Source of the DNA: Micromonospora sp. MW-13
Lineage (GTDB): Bacteria > Actinomycetota > Actinomycetes > Mycobacteriales > Micromonosporaceae
Length of the DNA: 64,000 nt
Direction: 5' to 3'
Assembly (NCBI RefSeq): GCF_003434305.1
Contig: NZ_QKKX01000015.1
Span: 84,653-148,652, forward strand
Positions within the stretch are counted from its first letter, which is position 1. Each line of letters begins with the position of its first letter. Shown here in pieces: positions 1 through 8,376 of this stretch. The position numbers were made by a program, and so were the translations under genes. A model generated the notes under the pieces. The model saw nothing but the letters and a program-made list of their open reading frames with translations, had not been told where the DNA came from and made no database searches.

Positions 1-2089
1 GCTGCCGCTCACGGGCCAGGTCGACCTGCGGCGGGATGCCGCCGAGGTGCTCGTGGGTGACCCAGGCCCACTCCGAGCCGGAGAGCTCCACGTGCGTCTC
101 GCCGAGCAGGAAGAGCTGGTCGTGGTCGCCACCGGCGCGCGGGACGAAGCCCATCGACACCCGCTCGGCCACGTCGTCCAGCACACCGAGCACGCCGACC
201 ACCGGGGTCGGGTGGATCGCCGCCGCGCCGGTCTGGTTGTAGAAGCTGACGTTGCCGCCGGTCACCGGGATGCCCAGCTCCAGGCAGCCGTCCGCCAGGC
301 CGCGCACGGCCTCGGCGAACTGCCACATCACACCCGGATCCTCCGGCGAGCCGAAGTTGAGGCAGTTCGTCACGGCGATCGGCTTCGCGCCGGTCACGGC
401 CACGTTCCGGTACGCCTCGGCCAGCGCCAGCTTGGTGCCGTGGTACGGGTCCAGCCGGGCGTACCGGCCGTTGCCGTCCAGCGACAGGGCGACGCCCAGG
501 CCGCTGCCCTCGTCGATCCGGATCACGCCGGAGTCCTCCGGCTGGGCGAGGACGGTGTTGCCCAGCACGTACCGGTCGTACTGCTCGGTGACCCAGGTCT
601 TGTCGGCCAAATTCGGCGACGCGATCATGCGCAGCACGGTCTCGCGCAGCGCCTCCGGGGTCGACGGCCGGGGCAGCGTCTCGGCCCGGTCCGCCTGGAG
701 CAGGATCAGGTCGGCCGGCTCGCGCATCGGGCGGGCGTAGACCGGCCCGTCGTCGACCAGCGAGCCCGGCGGGACGTCCACCACGAGCTGGTCGCGCCAG
801 GTGATCACCAGCCGGCCCGGCTGGCCGTCCGGGGACGGCGCGGTGACCTCGCCGATCGCGGTGGCCCAGACGCCCCACTTCTCGGCGGTCTTGAGCACCG
901 CCTCCAGCTTGTCCGGGGCAACGACCAGCAGCATCCGCTCCTGGGACTCGCTGGCCAGGATCTCCTGCGGCTCCATCGAGGCCTCGCGCAGCGGGACCCG
1001 CTCCAGCCAGACCCGCATGCCGGTGCCGGCGGAGGCGGCGGTCTCGGTGAGCGCGCAGGTCAGCCCCGCGCCGCCGAGGTCCTGGATGCCGACGACCAGC
1101 TCGGCGTCGTACAGCTCCAGGCATGCCTCGATGAGCAGCTTCTCCATGAACGGGTCGCCGACCTGCACCGACGGGCGGCGCTGCTCGCTGCCCTCGTCGA
1201 AGGTGGCGCTGGCCAGCACCGACACGCCGCCGATGCCGTCCCGGCCGGTCCGGGCGCCCATCAGCACCACGACGTTGCCGGGGCCGGTGGCCTCCTTCCG
1301 CTGCAGCCGGTCGACCGGGAGGACGCCGAGGCAGAGCGCGTTGACCAGCGGGTTGCCCTGGTAGCAGGGGTCGAAGACGACCTCACCGCCGATGTTGGGC
1401 AGGCCGAGGCAGTTGCCGTAGCCGCCGACGCCGGCCACCACGCCGGGCAGCACCCGGGCGGTGTCGGGGTGGTCGGCCGCGCCGAAGCGCAGCGGGTCCA
1501 TCACGGCGACCGGGCGGGCGCCCATGGCGAGGATGTCCCGGACGATGCCGCCGACGCCGGTCGCCGCGCCCTGGTACGGCTCGACGAAGCTCGGGTGGTT
1601 GTGCGACTCGACCTTGAAGGTCACCGCCAGCTTGTCGGAGACCTGGACCACGCCGGCGTTCTCGCCGATGCCGGCCAGCATCCGGTCGCTCGGCGGGGCC
1701 TTCTCACCGAACTGGCGCAGGTGCACCTTGCTCGACTTGTAGGAGCAGTGCTCGCTCCACATGATCGAGTACATGGCCAGCTCGGTCTGGGTGGGGCGAC
1801 GGCCGAGGATGTGCCGGATCCGGTCGTACTCGTCGTCGCGCAGGCCCAGCTCGGCGTACGGCTGGAGCTCGCCGGGGGTGTCCGTGGCGCGCGGCACGGT
1901 GTCGGGGCCGTGCGCCCAGTCACCGGCCGGCGCGGACCGGCCCTGGTCGGGGTGGCGGACCGCCTCGACGGGCCGAGCCGGGGCGACCGGGCCGGCCTGC
2001 GGCGCCACGGGGGCCGCGAACGGCTCCGCCGGGGCGACCGGGAAGCCGCCCGGGTTCTCCCGTACCGCCGGGTCCGGATGGGTGGTCAT
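1..2089 (-). CDS. purL: Phosphoribosylformylglycinamidine synthase subunit PurL, C-terminus cut by the window edge
   Basis: Large catalytic subunit of FGAM synthase (fourth step of purine synthesis): ATP-dependent conversion of FGAR plus glutamine-derived ammonia to FGAM in the cytoplasm. The translation from the ATG at 2089 has the PurL linker and first catalytic block ([11 protein letters not shown], then [10 protein letters not shown] and GATGVGGI) and the later ESQERMLL and [12 protein letters not shown] blocks. About 696 residues are present and the end lies beyond base 1. The first ~55 residues are a Pro/Ala-rich extension before the conserved domain. It lies 64 bases downstream of purQ and is presumably cotranscribed with purS-purQ. 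Lacking a glutaminase domain, it needs PurQ and PurS, as in Gram-positive bacteria. Confidence 0.97.
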   Translation of the reverse strand, partial: MTTHPDPAVRENPGGFPVAPAEPFAAPVAPQAGPVAPARPVEAVRHPDQGRSAPAGDWAHGPDTVPRATDTPGELQPYAELGLRDDEYDRIRHILGRRPTQTELAMYSIMWSEHCSYKSSKVHLRQFGEKAPPSDRMLAGIGENAGVVQVSDKLAVTFKVESHNHPSFVEPYQGAATGVGGIVRDILAMGARPVAVMDPLRFGAADHPDTARVLPGVVAGVGGYGNCLGLPNIGGEVVFDPCYQGNPLVNALCLGVLPVDRLQRKEATGPGNVVVLMGARTGRDGIGGVSVLASATFDEGSEQRRPSVQVGDPFMEKLLIEACLELYDAELVVGIQDLGGAGLTCALTETAASAGTGMRVWLERVPLREASMEPQEILASESQERMLLVVAPDKLEAVLKTAEKWGVWATAIGEVTAPSPDGQPGRLVITWRDQLVVDVPPGSLVDDGPVYARPMREPADLILLQADRAETLPRPSTPEALRETVLRMIASPNLADKTWVTEQYDRYVLGNTVLAQPEDSGVIRIDEGSGLGVALSLDGNGRYARLDPYHGTKLALAEAYRNVAVTGAKPIAVTNCLNFGSPEDPGVMWQFAEAVRGLADGCLELGIPVTGGNVSFYNQTGAAAIHPTPVVGVLGVLDDVAERVSMGFVPRAGGDHDQLFLLGETHVELSGSEWAWVTHEHLGGIPPQVDLARERQ

Positions 2090-2153
2090 GGCCTCTCCTC
2101 GCTGCGCTCGCCGCCGCTGGGGCGGTGGAGCCGAACGGTGGTGCCGCGCACGG

Positions 2154-2837
2154 TCACGCCGGGGCCCCCACCAGGTGCTTGAGCACCGAGGTGAAGAAGC
2201 CGAGGCCGTCCAGGGAGGGGCCGGTGAGCGCCTCCACCGCGTGCTCGGGGTGCGGCATGATGCCGACCACGTTGCCGGCGGGGTTGGTGATCGCGGCGAT
2301 GTCGCGCTGCGACCCGTTGGGGTTGCCGCCGACGTAGCGGGCGACGACCCGGCCCTCGGCTTCGAGTTGGTCGAGCGTCGCGGCGTCGGCGACGTAGCAG
2401 CCCTCGCCGTTCTTGACCGGGATCAGCACCTCCTGGCCCGGCTGGAACGTGTTCGTCCACGCCGTGCCGGCGGCCTCGATCCGCAGGACCTGGTCCCGGT
2501 TGCGGAAGTGCAGGTGCTGGTTGCGGGTGAGCGCGCCGGGCAGCAGGTGGGCCTCGCAGAGGATCTGGAAGCCGTTGCAGATGCCGAGCACCGGCAGGCC
2601 GCCCCGGGCGGCGTCCACCAGGGTCTCCATCACCGGGGCGAACCGGGCGATGGCACCGCAGCGCAGGTAGTCGCCGTAGGAGAAGCCGCCGGGGAGGACG
2701 ACGGCGTCCACCCCGCGCAGGTCCGCCTCACCGTGCCAGAGCCGGACCGGCTCGGCGCCGGCGATCCGGACGGCCCGGGCCGCGTCCCCGTCGTCGAGCG
2801 AGCCGGGGAACGTCACCACACCGACCCGCGCGGTCAC
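2154..2837 (-). CDS. purQ: Phosphoribosylformylglycinamidine synthase glutaminase subunit PurQ
   Basis: A 227-residue class I glutamine amidotransferase that supplies ammonia to PurL. It begins [18 protein letters not shown]; the nucleophile Cys lies in the [12 protein letters not shown] motif and the His/Glu of the triad in GIMPHPEHA near the C-terminus. Length is normal for the family. Its ATG overlaps the purS stop by four bases (ATGA), which implies translational coupling. It follows purS and precedes purL on the same strand. Confidence 0.98.
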   Translation of the reverse strand: MTARVGVVTFPGSLDDGDAARAVRIAGAEPVRLWHGEADLRGVDAVVLPGGFSYGDYLRCGAIARFAPVMETLVDAARGGLPVLGICNGFQILCEAHLLPGALTRNQHLHFRNRDQVLRIEAAGTAWTNTFQPGQEVLIPVKNGEGCYVADAATLDQLEAEGRVVARYVGGNPNGSQRDIAAITNPAGNVVGIMPHPEHAVEALTGPSLDGLGFFTSVLKHLVGAPA

Positions 2838-3097
2838 GGGTGCGCGTCCACGATCTCGTCGGCCTCGACCATGCGGACGGTGAAGTCCTCGATGACCGGG
2901 TTGGCGAGCAGCTTGTCGGCGATCTCCCGGGCCCGGTCAAGGTCCGGTTCACCGGTGAAATCGATCTCGATCCGCCTGCCGATCCGGACAGAGGCGACGT
3001 CGCTGACGCCGAGCCGAGGCAGCGCGTTTGCGACGGCCTGACCCTGAGGATCGAGGATCTCGGGCTTGAGCATGACGTCGACGACGACGCGAGGCAC
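2834..3097 (-). CDS. purS: Phosphoribosylformylglycinamidine synthase subunit PurS
   Basis: Small (87-residue) subunit that bridges PurQ and PurL and passes ammonia between them. The GTG start at 3097 is chosen because it sits 6-7 bases after an AGGAG ribosome-binding site and gives the usual PurS N-terminus, [19 protein letters not shown]. The reading frame stays open upstream to an ATG at 3187, but that 30-residue extension is Cys/Pro-rich, unlike PurS. The GTG makes purS the first gene of a purS-purQ-purL unit. Confidence 0.93.
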   Translation of the reverse strand: MPRVVVDVMLKPEILDPQGQAVANALPRLGVSDVASVRIGRRIEIDFTGEPDLDRAREIADKLLANPVIEDFTVRMVEADEIVDAHP

Positions 3098-3334
3098 TGG
3101 GCACTCCTGACTGTGTACGCAGTTGGGTGCCGACCCACAACGGGCGAGCGCAGCCAGCCTACCTGGCAGATACCGCCTCAGCCGCATCGGCCGGGGGCAG
3201 TTCAGGCAGTGATCAACATAACCGACGGAACGCGGGCGGCATGGTGTCCGATCCCGCGTGAAACGTCCCCGAGCAGGCCGTTAGCCACGCCACAGAATGC
3301 CAAATTGTTACATCGGCCAGTCTCGATCACACCC

Positions 3335-3363
3335 TTGCCGCAAGATACGCCGACCCCTACTAT
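3335..3363 (+). promoter_or_regulatory. Sigma-70-type promoter of the secreted protease gene
   Basis: A TTGCCG -35 (3335-3340) and a TACTAT -10 (3358-3363) are separated by exactly 17 bases, about 100 bases upstream of the protease ATG. This is one of the best consensus-like promoters in the window. The rest of the purS-protease gap (3098-3464) shows no gene; the purS promoter should also be there on the other strand but I could not place it. Confidence 0.6.
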
Positions 3364-3464
3364 CCATCGACAAAGCCCTATGTAAGGCCGGCGGGTGACC
3401 CGCAACCCCCACCGGCGCGACCGACCCGGCGATCCCGGGTCCGTGAGGCAAGGAGTACGTCCCG

Positions 3465-4148
3465 ATGCGTATCCGTTCCCTGCTCGCCGTGGTCGGCACC
3501 GCACTGGTCGGCGTCCTGGGCGCCACTGGTGGCGCAGCCGCCGCCCCGGCCGGTCCCCAGCCGATCATCGGCGGCGGCACCGTCTCCTCCGCCCCCTGGG
3601 CGGCCGCCGTGTTCAGCAACGGCTCGTTCACCTGCTCCGGCAGTGTCATCGCCGCGCAGTGGGTGCTCACCGCCCGGCACTGCGTCAGCGGCACCATGTC
3701 CGTCCGGGTCGGCAGCGTCTACTACGCCTCGGGCGGCACCACCCGCACCGTGAGCGCCTCGTACACCCGCTACGACCTGGCCCTGCTGCGGCTGTCCAGC
3801 GCGGTCAGCACGTCCACCGTGACGCTGGCCAGCAGCAACCCGCCGATCGGCTCCACCAACACGATCTACGGCTGGGGTATGACCTGCTACAGCGGCTGCT
3901 CCGCCTCCAGCCAGCTCAAGACCGCCAGCGTCCAGGTGACCAGCACCAGCGTGACCGACGCGTACGGCGGCCAGGCGATCCGGAGCACCCGGATCAACGG
4001 CAACGCGTGGCGGGGCGACTCGGGCGGCCCGCAGTTCTACAGCGGCCAGCAGGTCGGGGTGGCCTCCACCGCCGACGGGTCGAGCATCCAGAACTACGGC
4101 AGCGTCGCGTACAACCGGGCCTGGATCACCTCGGTGGCCGGTGTCTGA
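3465..4148 (+). CDS. Secreted trypsin-like serine protease (S1 family)
   Basis: A 227-residue exported endopeptidase. A Sec signal peptide (MRIRS, a hydrophobic stretch, then AAAAP, cleavage near residue 27) precedes a chymotrypsin-fold domain starting at IIGGG. The triad is visible: His72 in TARHC, Asp104 in YDLALLRL and Ser186 in GDSGGP. Cys pairs at 57/73 and 141/145 probably form disulfides. The ATG follows an AGGAG ribosome-binding site, with a strong promoter about 100 bases further up. It is a single gene, transcribed away from the pur operon. Its substrate cannot be read from the sequence; the short propeptide (residues 28-33) suggests activation at PQP-IIGG. Confidence 0.93.
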   Translation: MRIRSLLAVVGTALVGVLGATGGAAAAPAGPQPIIGGGTVSSAPWAAAVFSNGSFTCSGSVIAAQWVLTARHCVSGTMSVRVGSVYYASGGTTRTVSASYTRYDLALLRLSSAVSTSTVTLASSNPPIGSTNTIYGWGMTCYSGCSASSQLKTASVQVTSTSVTDAYGGQAIRSTRINGNAWRGDSGGPQFYSGQQVGVASTADGSSIQNYGSVAYNRAWITSVAGV

Positions 4149-4313
4149 CCGTCACCCTGCCCGGCCCGTCTGGGGCCTGTCGGGTGGTTGACACCGCGAG
4201 CGGCGCGGATGGTCGGCGGAGCGCCGGCCGTCCGCGCCGACCCGTTTTGCAGCATCCGGGCAGCTGACCACGGCCGACGAACCGGCCCCCGGCCGGTACG
4301 ACAGCATCGAACC

Positions 4314-4775
4314 GTGCTGGTCGTGACGACGGATCAACTGCCCGGCTACGAGATCCGCCAGATCCTCGGCGAAGTGGTGTCCTCGATGGCCAGGACGCGC
4401 AACCCGTACCGCGAGGGGGTGAAGAACCTCCGTGGCGGCGCGTACGACCCGATGGCACCGGACAATCTGACCCGCTGGCGGACGGACTCGGTGGCCCGCC
4501 TCGGCGAGGAGGCCCGCCGGCTCGGCGCGAACGCCGTGATCGGCATGCGCTTCGACAGCCGGGACTGCGGCGAGATGTGGATGGAGATCTGCGCGTACGG
4601 CACGGCGGTGATCGTGGCCCCCAAGACCCCGGACATCATGCCCCCGGACCAGCCCATGATCGCGGCCGAGACGGCCAACGACCCGGCGATCACCGGGTCC
4701 CCCGGCGGCATCGCCGAACCGGCCAGCGCCCCCGACCTCAGCTCCGCCGCCGAAACCCCCACCCGCAACTCCTGA
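4314..4775 (+). CDS. YbjQ/UPF0145 family protein
   Basis: A predicted 153-residue cytoplasmic protein. It has the YbjQ pattern: VTTDQLPGYEIRQILGEV at the start, then a repeated-subunit core with ARRLGANAVIGMRFDS and the closing AYGTAVIV strand. E. coli YbjQ forms a pentameric ring; its function is unclear, with heavy-metal links proposed. About 45 C-terminal residues (Pro/Ala-rich, from TPDIMPPDQ on) go beyond the domain and look disordered. The GTG at 4314 is chosen because the family domain starts there; a second GTG at 4323 is possible and neither has a clear ribosome-binding site. Confidence 0.82.
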   Translation: MLVVTTDQLPGYEIRQILGEVVSSMARTRNPYREGVKNLRGGAYDPMAPDNLTRWRTDSVARLGEEARRLGANAVIGMRFDSRDCGEMWMEICAYGTAVIVAPKTPDIMPPDQPMIAAETANDPAITGSPGGIAEPASAPDLSSAAETPTRNS

Positions 4776-4800
4776 CCCACCCACCGCCCCACCTGCCCCG

Positions 4801-4841
4801 CCCCCACCCCCGCCGGCGGGGCGAGGCCGGGGGGGTGGGGG
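4801..4841. terminator. Bidirectional hairpin between ybjQ-like gene and purB
   Basis: Arms 4801-4811 (CCCCCACCCCC) and 4831-4841 are perfectly complementary (11 bp) and lie between the convergent stop codons at 4775 and 4856. There is no U tract, as usual for high-GC actinobacterial terminators. Confidence 0.6.
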
Positions 4842-4855
4842 GCTGGGGGGTGGGG

Positions 4856-6280
4856 TCAGAGGATGGGGGGCGGGGAGTAGTTCGCCGCGGTGGGGTGGGC
4901 GGTTACGATCTTGGCGATTCGGGTGGTGACCGCGTTGACCTGGGCCTCGGCGGCGCCGGCGAAGGCCGTGCGGTCGGCGACCAGGGCGTCGATGTCGGCG
5001 CGGGACAGGCCCAGGCGGGCGTCGGCCGCCAGGCGGTCGAAGAGGTCGTTCTCGGCGGCGCCCCGCTCCCGCATGGCCAGCGCCACGGCGACCGCGTGCT
5101 CCTTGATCGCCTCGTGCGCGGCCTCCCGGCCGACGCCCCGCCGGACCGCCGCGACCAGGATCTTCGTGCTGGCCAGGAAGGGCAGGAAGCGCTCCAACTC
5201 CCGGTTGATCACCGCCGGGTACGCCCCGAACTCGTCCAGCACGGTGAGGAACGTCTGGAACAGCCCGTCGGCGGCGAAGAACGCGTCCGGCAGGGCGACC
5301 CGGCGGACCACGGAGCAGGAGACGTCCCCCTCGTTCCACTGGTCGCCGGCCAGCTCGCCGACCATCGACAGGTACCCCCGGATGATCACCGCGAAGCCGT
5401 TCACCCGTTCGCTGGACCGGGTGTTCATCTTGTGCGGCATCGCGCTGGAGCCCACCTGGCCCGGCTTGAAGCCCTCGGTGACCAGCTCCTGACCGACCAT
5501 CAGCCGGATCGTGGTGGCCAGCGACGACGGCGCGGCGGCGACCTGGGCCAGCGCGGCGAGCACCGCCATGTCGATCGAGCGCGGGTAGACCTGGCCGACG
5601 CTGTCCAGCACCCGGGCGAAGCCGAGGTGTTCGGCAACCCGGCGCTCCAGCTCGGCGACCTTCGCGGCGTCGCCGTCGAACAGGTCGAGCTGGTCGGCGG
5701 CGGTGCCGACCGGGCCCTTGATCCCGCGCAGGGGGTACCAGTCGATCAGATCCTCCAGCCGCTCGTACGCGATCAGCAGCTCCTCGGCGGCCGACGCGAA
5801 GCGCTTGCCCAGCGTGGTGGCCTGCGCGGCGACGTTGTGCGAGCGGCCGGTCAGCACCAGGCCGGAGTGCTCGTGGGCGAGCCGGGCCAGCCGGGCCAGC
5901 GTGGCGACGACCCGGTCCCGGACCAGCTCCAGCGAGGCGCGCACCTGGAGCTGCTCGACGTTCTCGGTGAGGTCCCGGGAGGTCATCCCCTTGTGCACGT
6001 GCTCGTGCCCGGCGAGCGCGCTGAACTCCTCGATCCGGGCCTTCACGTCGTGCCGGGTGACCCGCTCGCGCTCGGCGATCGAGGCCAGGTCGACGTCGTC
6101 CAGCACCCGCTCGTACGCCTCGACGACCCCGTCGGGGACGGCCACGCCGAGGTCCCGCTGGGCGCGGAGGACGGCGAGCCAGAGCCGCCGCTCCATCCGC
6201 ACCTTCTCCTCGGGCGACCAGAGGGCGACCAGTTCGGGCGAGGCGTACCGGTGGGCGAGCACGTTCGGGATCGTCGTCAC
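4856..6280 (-). CDS. purB: Adenylosuccinate lyase
   Basis: A 474-residue fumarase/aspartase-superfamily lyase acting twice in purine synthesis: SAICAR to AICAR, and adenylosuccinate to AMP. The signature loop is SSAMPHKMNTRSSERV, with the catalytic-region TSRDLTENVEQLQ and TGRSHNVAAQATTLG motifs upstream of it. The GTG at 6280 (VTTIPNVLAHRYAS) matches the usual start of actinobacterial PurB and is 10 bases after GGGAG; an in-frame ATG at 6289 has no usable spacing. It is a single minus-strand gene. Confidence 0.96.
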   Translation of the reverse strand: MTTIPNVLAHRYASPELVALWSPEEKVRMERRLWLAVLRAQRDLGVAVPDGVVEAYERVLDDVDLASIAERERVTRHDVKARIEEFSALAGHEHVHKGMTSRDLTENVEQLQVRASLELVRDRVVATLARLARLAHEHSGLVLTGRSHNVAAQATTLGKRFASAAEELLIAYERLEDLIDWYPLRGIKGPVGTAADQLDLFDGDAAKVAELERRVAEHLGFARVLDSVGQVYPRSIDMAVLAALAQVAAAPSSLATTIRLMVGQELVTEGFKPGQVGSSAMPHKMNTRSSERVNGFAVIIRGYLSMVGELAGDQWNEGDVSCSVVRRVALPDAFFAADGLFQTFLTVLDEFGAYPAVINRELERFLPFLASTKILVAAVRRGVGREAAHEAIKEHAVAVALAMRERGAAENDLFDRLAADARLGLSRADIDALVADRTAFAGAAEAQVNAVTTRIAKIVTAHPTAANYSPPPIL

Positions 6281-6333
6281 GTACCTCATTCTCCCGCACG
6301 CCGCGCTGGTCACCCCAGCCAGGCCACCACGAC

Positions 6334-6972
6334 TCACACCCTGGGCACGTCGTGCACCGGGGCGCTCACCACGATGGTCTTGGTCTGCTTGCCGTGGGAG
6401 TTGCGCACGGTCAGCGTGTACGTGTGCTTCTGGATATCGCCCTCCCCACCCGAGCAGGGGAAGTTCAGGACCTCGCTGCCGGCCGGCGGGTAGTCGTCGG
6501 CGTAGATGCCGGGGCCGTCGATCGAGAGGGCGACGGAGTCGACGTTGCTGGCCTTCCACTCCACGAGGACCGGGCTCCCGGCGATCGGGTTGACGCTGGT
6601 CCCGGCCGGACAGGACGGCTTGTCGGCGACCCGGAAGTAGGCGATGGCGGGCGCGTTCGACGTCGACTTCGTGCCGGACTCGCCACCGCTGCTGCCGGTG
6701 CCGCCGCCCTTCGCGCCGCCCCCGGTCGACCCGCCGCCCGTTGACCCGCCGCCCTTCGCGCCGGTGCTGGCCGACGCGCCGGAGCCGGGACCGTTGTCGC
6801 CGGAGCCGCCGCCGGCGGCGGCCGATCCCGGCGCGGCGGCGGGGGCCTCGGTCACCGTGGTCGACGCGGTGGACTCCGTGGACGTCGTGGCGGTGGACGT
6901 GCAGCCGCTGGCCGCGAGCCCGGCGGCCAGGACAACGACGGCAGCGGGGCGGAGCAGAGCTCGACCGGGCAT
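6334..6972 (-). CDS. Predicted lipoprotein with Ser/Gly/Thr-rich linker
   Basis: A 212-residue exported protein of unknown function. The ATG at 6972 follows AGGAG by five bases. A signal peptide ends in an LAASGC lipobox with Cys24 as the likely lipidation site; the -3 residue is Ala rather than Leu, so slightly atypical. Residues ~25-110 are a low-complexity Ser/Thr/Gly/Ala linker with repeated STGGG/AKGGG units. The C-terminal ~100 residues are predicted beta strands with two Cys (KPSCPAGT and NFPCSGGEG), like a small Ig-like domain (VLVEWKASNVDSVALSIDG). No enzymatic motif is seen. It is downstream of the TNT unit but separated by a hairpin. Confidence 0.75.
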   Translation of the reverse strand: MPGRALLRPAAVVVLAAGLAASGCTSTATTSTESTASTTVTEAPAAAPGSAAAGGGSGDNGPGSGASASTGAKGGGSTGGGSTGGGAKGGGTGSSGGESGTKSTSNAPAIAYFRVADKPSCPAGTSVNPIAGSPVLVEWKASNVDSVALSIDGPGIYADDYPPAGSEVLNFPCSGGEGDIQKHTYTLTVRNSHGKQTKTIVVSAPVHDVPRV

Positions 6973-7088
6973 GACCACTCCTAGAGGAGGCACCGCCACC
7001 GGGACGTCCGGGCAGGCTGACACCCACGGTAGGTAGCCCCGACAACGCCGACTGACCTGCGCGAACGCCCCTGCGGGAAGGAGGGCGG

Positions 7089-7111
7089 GAGCCGGCGACC
7101 GGGGCCGGCTC
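7089..7111 (-). terminator. Hairpin over the stop codon of the toxin/immunity unit
   Basis: GAGCCGGC (7089-7096) pairs with GCCGGCTC (7104-7111), with a 7-base loop. The 3' arm on the plus strand includes the stop codon of the 83-residue gene. It is short, so only a possible terminator. Confidence 0.35.
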
Positions 7112-7361
7112 AGTAGGGTGCGGGGCGGCCGGTCAGGGCGGCGTACAGGCCGGCGGCAGCCGCCTGCTCGGAGTCGTACGCCTGGCGGACGTCGTGCACG
7201 CCGCGTTCGTACAGGCCGATCTCCCAGCCCCCGTCGGGCGAGCGGCGCAGGAACCAGAAGTCGGGCGGGACCGGCACGTGCTCGTGCACGTCCTCGATCT
7301 CGAAGGCGTTCGGCGACAACCCCGCCGCCAGCAGGGCGCCGCGCACCTCGTACCGGTCCAC
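7110..7361 (-). CDS. Small cytoplasmic protein, candidate immunity partner of the TNT toxin
   Basis: 83 residues from a GTG at 7361, six bases after a GGAGG ribosome-binding site. It begins VDRYEVRGALLAAGLSPNAF and has a central PPDFWFLRR...GGWEIGLYERG block. There is no signal peptide or membrane segment, so it should stay in the cytoplasm. It starts 29 bases after the stop of the TNT-domain toxin on the same strand, the usual arrangement of a polymorphic-toxin immunity gene. I do not recognise the family. It is about half the length I recall for the mycobacterial TNT immunity factor, so if it is an immunity protein it is a different type. Assignment by context only. Confidence 0.6.
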   Translation of the reverse strand: MDRYEVRGALLAAGLSPNAFEIEDVHEHVPVPPDFWFLRRSPDGGWEIGLYERGVHDVRQAYDSEQAAAAGLYAALTGRPAPY

Positions 7362-7390
7362 ACCCGGCCTCCGTTCCGCGTCACCCGGCG

Positions 7391-8221
7391 TCAGCAGACG
7401 GCCGGAGCGTAGCCGCGCTGGAGCGGAACGGCGCAGGCCCCCGCCGTCAGGTCCTCCTCGACCAGGTACCCGTGCTGGAGCAGCCATGTGATGCTCAGGG
7501 TCGCCCCGGCCTGCGGCAGGTACGCCGGGTTGAGCTGGAACTGGGTGCCCAGGCCGGACTGGGCGAACCAGGGCGCGATCGGCCCGGAGTCGACCGCGAA
7601 CGGCCTGACCACGCAGTAGACGTGGTAGTTGGCCAGCGGGGCGCCGGCCGGTGTGTTGAGGTTCGACGGCGGCAGCGACCGGGCGCCGAACGGCGTGCCG
7701 AGCGGGGCGAGGAACGCGCCGCCCGGGAAGCCGAAGCGGTCGAGCCGGTACCCGGGCAGCAGGGTCTGCTGGTTCTTGATCGGCCCGTCGGGGCCGAGGA
7801 CGAAGCCGCTCGCGGGCGGGTAGACGTACCCGGTCCCGGTGGCGTTGCCGAACTGCCGGAGGAACTCGGTCCCGGTGCGGCCGCCGAAGCGCTGGTAGCC
7901 GGCCAGCAGCGGGCCGACCGGCGGCGCGCCGGGCAGCACGGCGGGGCCGAGCAGCGGGTTGTCGTCGAAGTGGGCCGTGGTGGGCGGCGCGTTCGGCGGG
8001 TTGCCTGGGCGGCACAGGCCCTGCGCCGGCTGCGGCTGGCCGGCGTCGGCCCGGAGCCCGCCCGCCTGGCGGGACGCCGACGCGCCGGCATGGTCGCTGG
8101 CACCCGGGGCGGACGCGCCGGCCTGATCGGTGGCGTTCGGGGCCGCGGCTTGCGCGGCCGTGGGTGCCAGCGCCAGGGCCGCCCCGGAAAGGGCGGCCAA
8201 CGCCCAACGAGGAATCTTCAT
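7391..8221 (-). CDS. Secreted TNT-domain protein (probable NAD glycohydrolase toxin)
   Basis: A 276-residue exported protein. The ATG at 8221 has GGAGG six bases upstream and is followed by a Sec signal peptide (MKIPRWALAALSG...AQAAA). A disordered Ala/Gly/Pro-rich stretch runs to ~residue 100; the C-terminal ~120 residues match the tuberculosis necrotizing toxin domain: LDRFGFPGGAFLAP, GTPFGARSLPP, YHVYCVVRP and APWFAQSGLGTQFQL. Likely active-site equivalents are Arg162 (DRFG), His200 (YHVY) and Gln227 (GTQF), placed by eye. TNT enzymes hydrolyse NAD+ to nicotinamide and ADP-ribose. A perfect palindrome lies between the start and the putative promoter. No ESX genes are adjacent, so Sec export is expected. 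Confidence 0.82.
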   Translation of the reverse strand: MKIPRWALAALSGAALALAPTAAQAAAPNATDQAGASAPGASDHAGASASRQAGGLRADAGQPQPAQGLCRPGNPPNAPPTTAHFDDNPLLGPAVLPGAPPVGPLLAGYQRFGGRTGTEFLRQFGNATGTGYVYPPASGFVLGPDGPIKNQQTLLPGYRLDRFGFPGGAFLAPLGTPFGARSLPPSNLNTPAGAPLANYHVYCVVRPFAVDSGPIAPWFAQSGLGTQFQLNPAYLPQAGATLSITWLLQHGYLVEEDLTAGACAVPLQRGYAPAVC

Positions 8222-8239
8222 TACGAACCTCCAGAATTC

Positions 8240-8255
8240 GGACAGCAAGCTGTCC
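8240..8255. promoter_or_regulatory. 16-bp palindrome in the TNT toxin leader
   Basis: GGACAGC-AA-GCTGTCC is an inverted repeat with 7-bp arms, 18 bases upstream of the toxin start and just beyond its ribosome-binding site. It fits an operator or a small hairpin that limits expression of the toxin/immunity pair. The binding protein is unknown. Confidence 0.5.
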
Positions 8256-8336
8256 TCATCTTCAGGAGGTCGTGCACTAGATGTAGGCTTTAGTCCGCTT
8301 TACCACCGGGACGGCTGACCGCTCCGAGCGCACGGC

Positions 8337-8365
8337 ACCCCACCGGCCGGCGCGGCCGGTGGGGT
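8337..8365 (-). terminator. Terminator downstream of fadA2
   Basis: ACCCCACCGGCC (8337-8348) pairs perfectly with 8354-8365 around a 5-base loop, 12 bases beyond the fadA2 stop codon. Confidence 0.65.
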
Positions 8366-8376
8366 CGAATCCGCCT

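Noticed and set aside
4577..6493. Long open frame on the plus strand opposite purB
   Set aside because: It is a GC-rich antisense shadow with Arg/Gly/Asp-rich, repetitive composition and no domain, while purB on the other strand is fully conserved. The same holds for open frames opposite purL, clpB, the EspI-like gene and pnkp.
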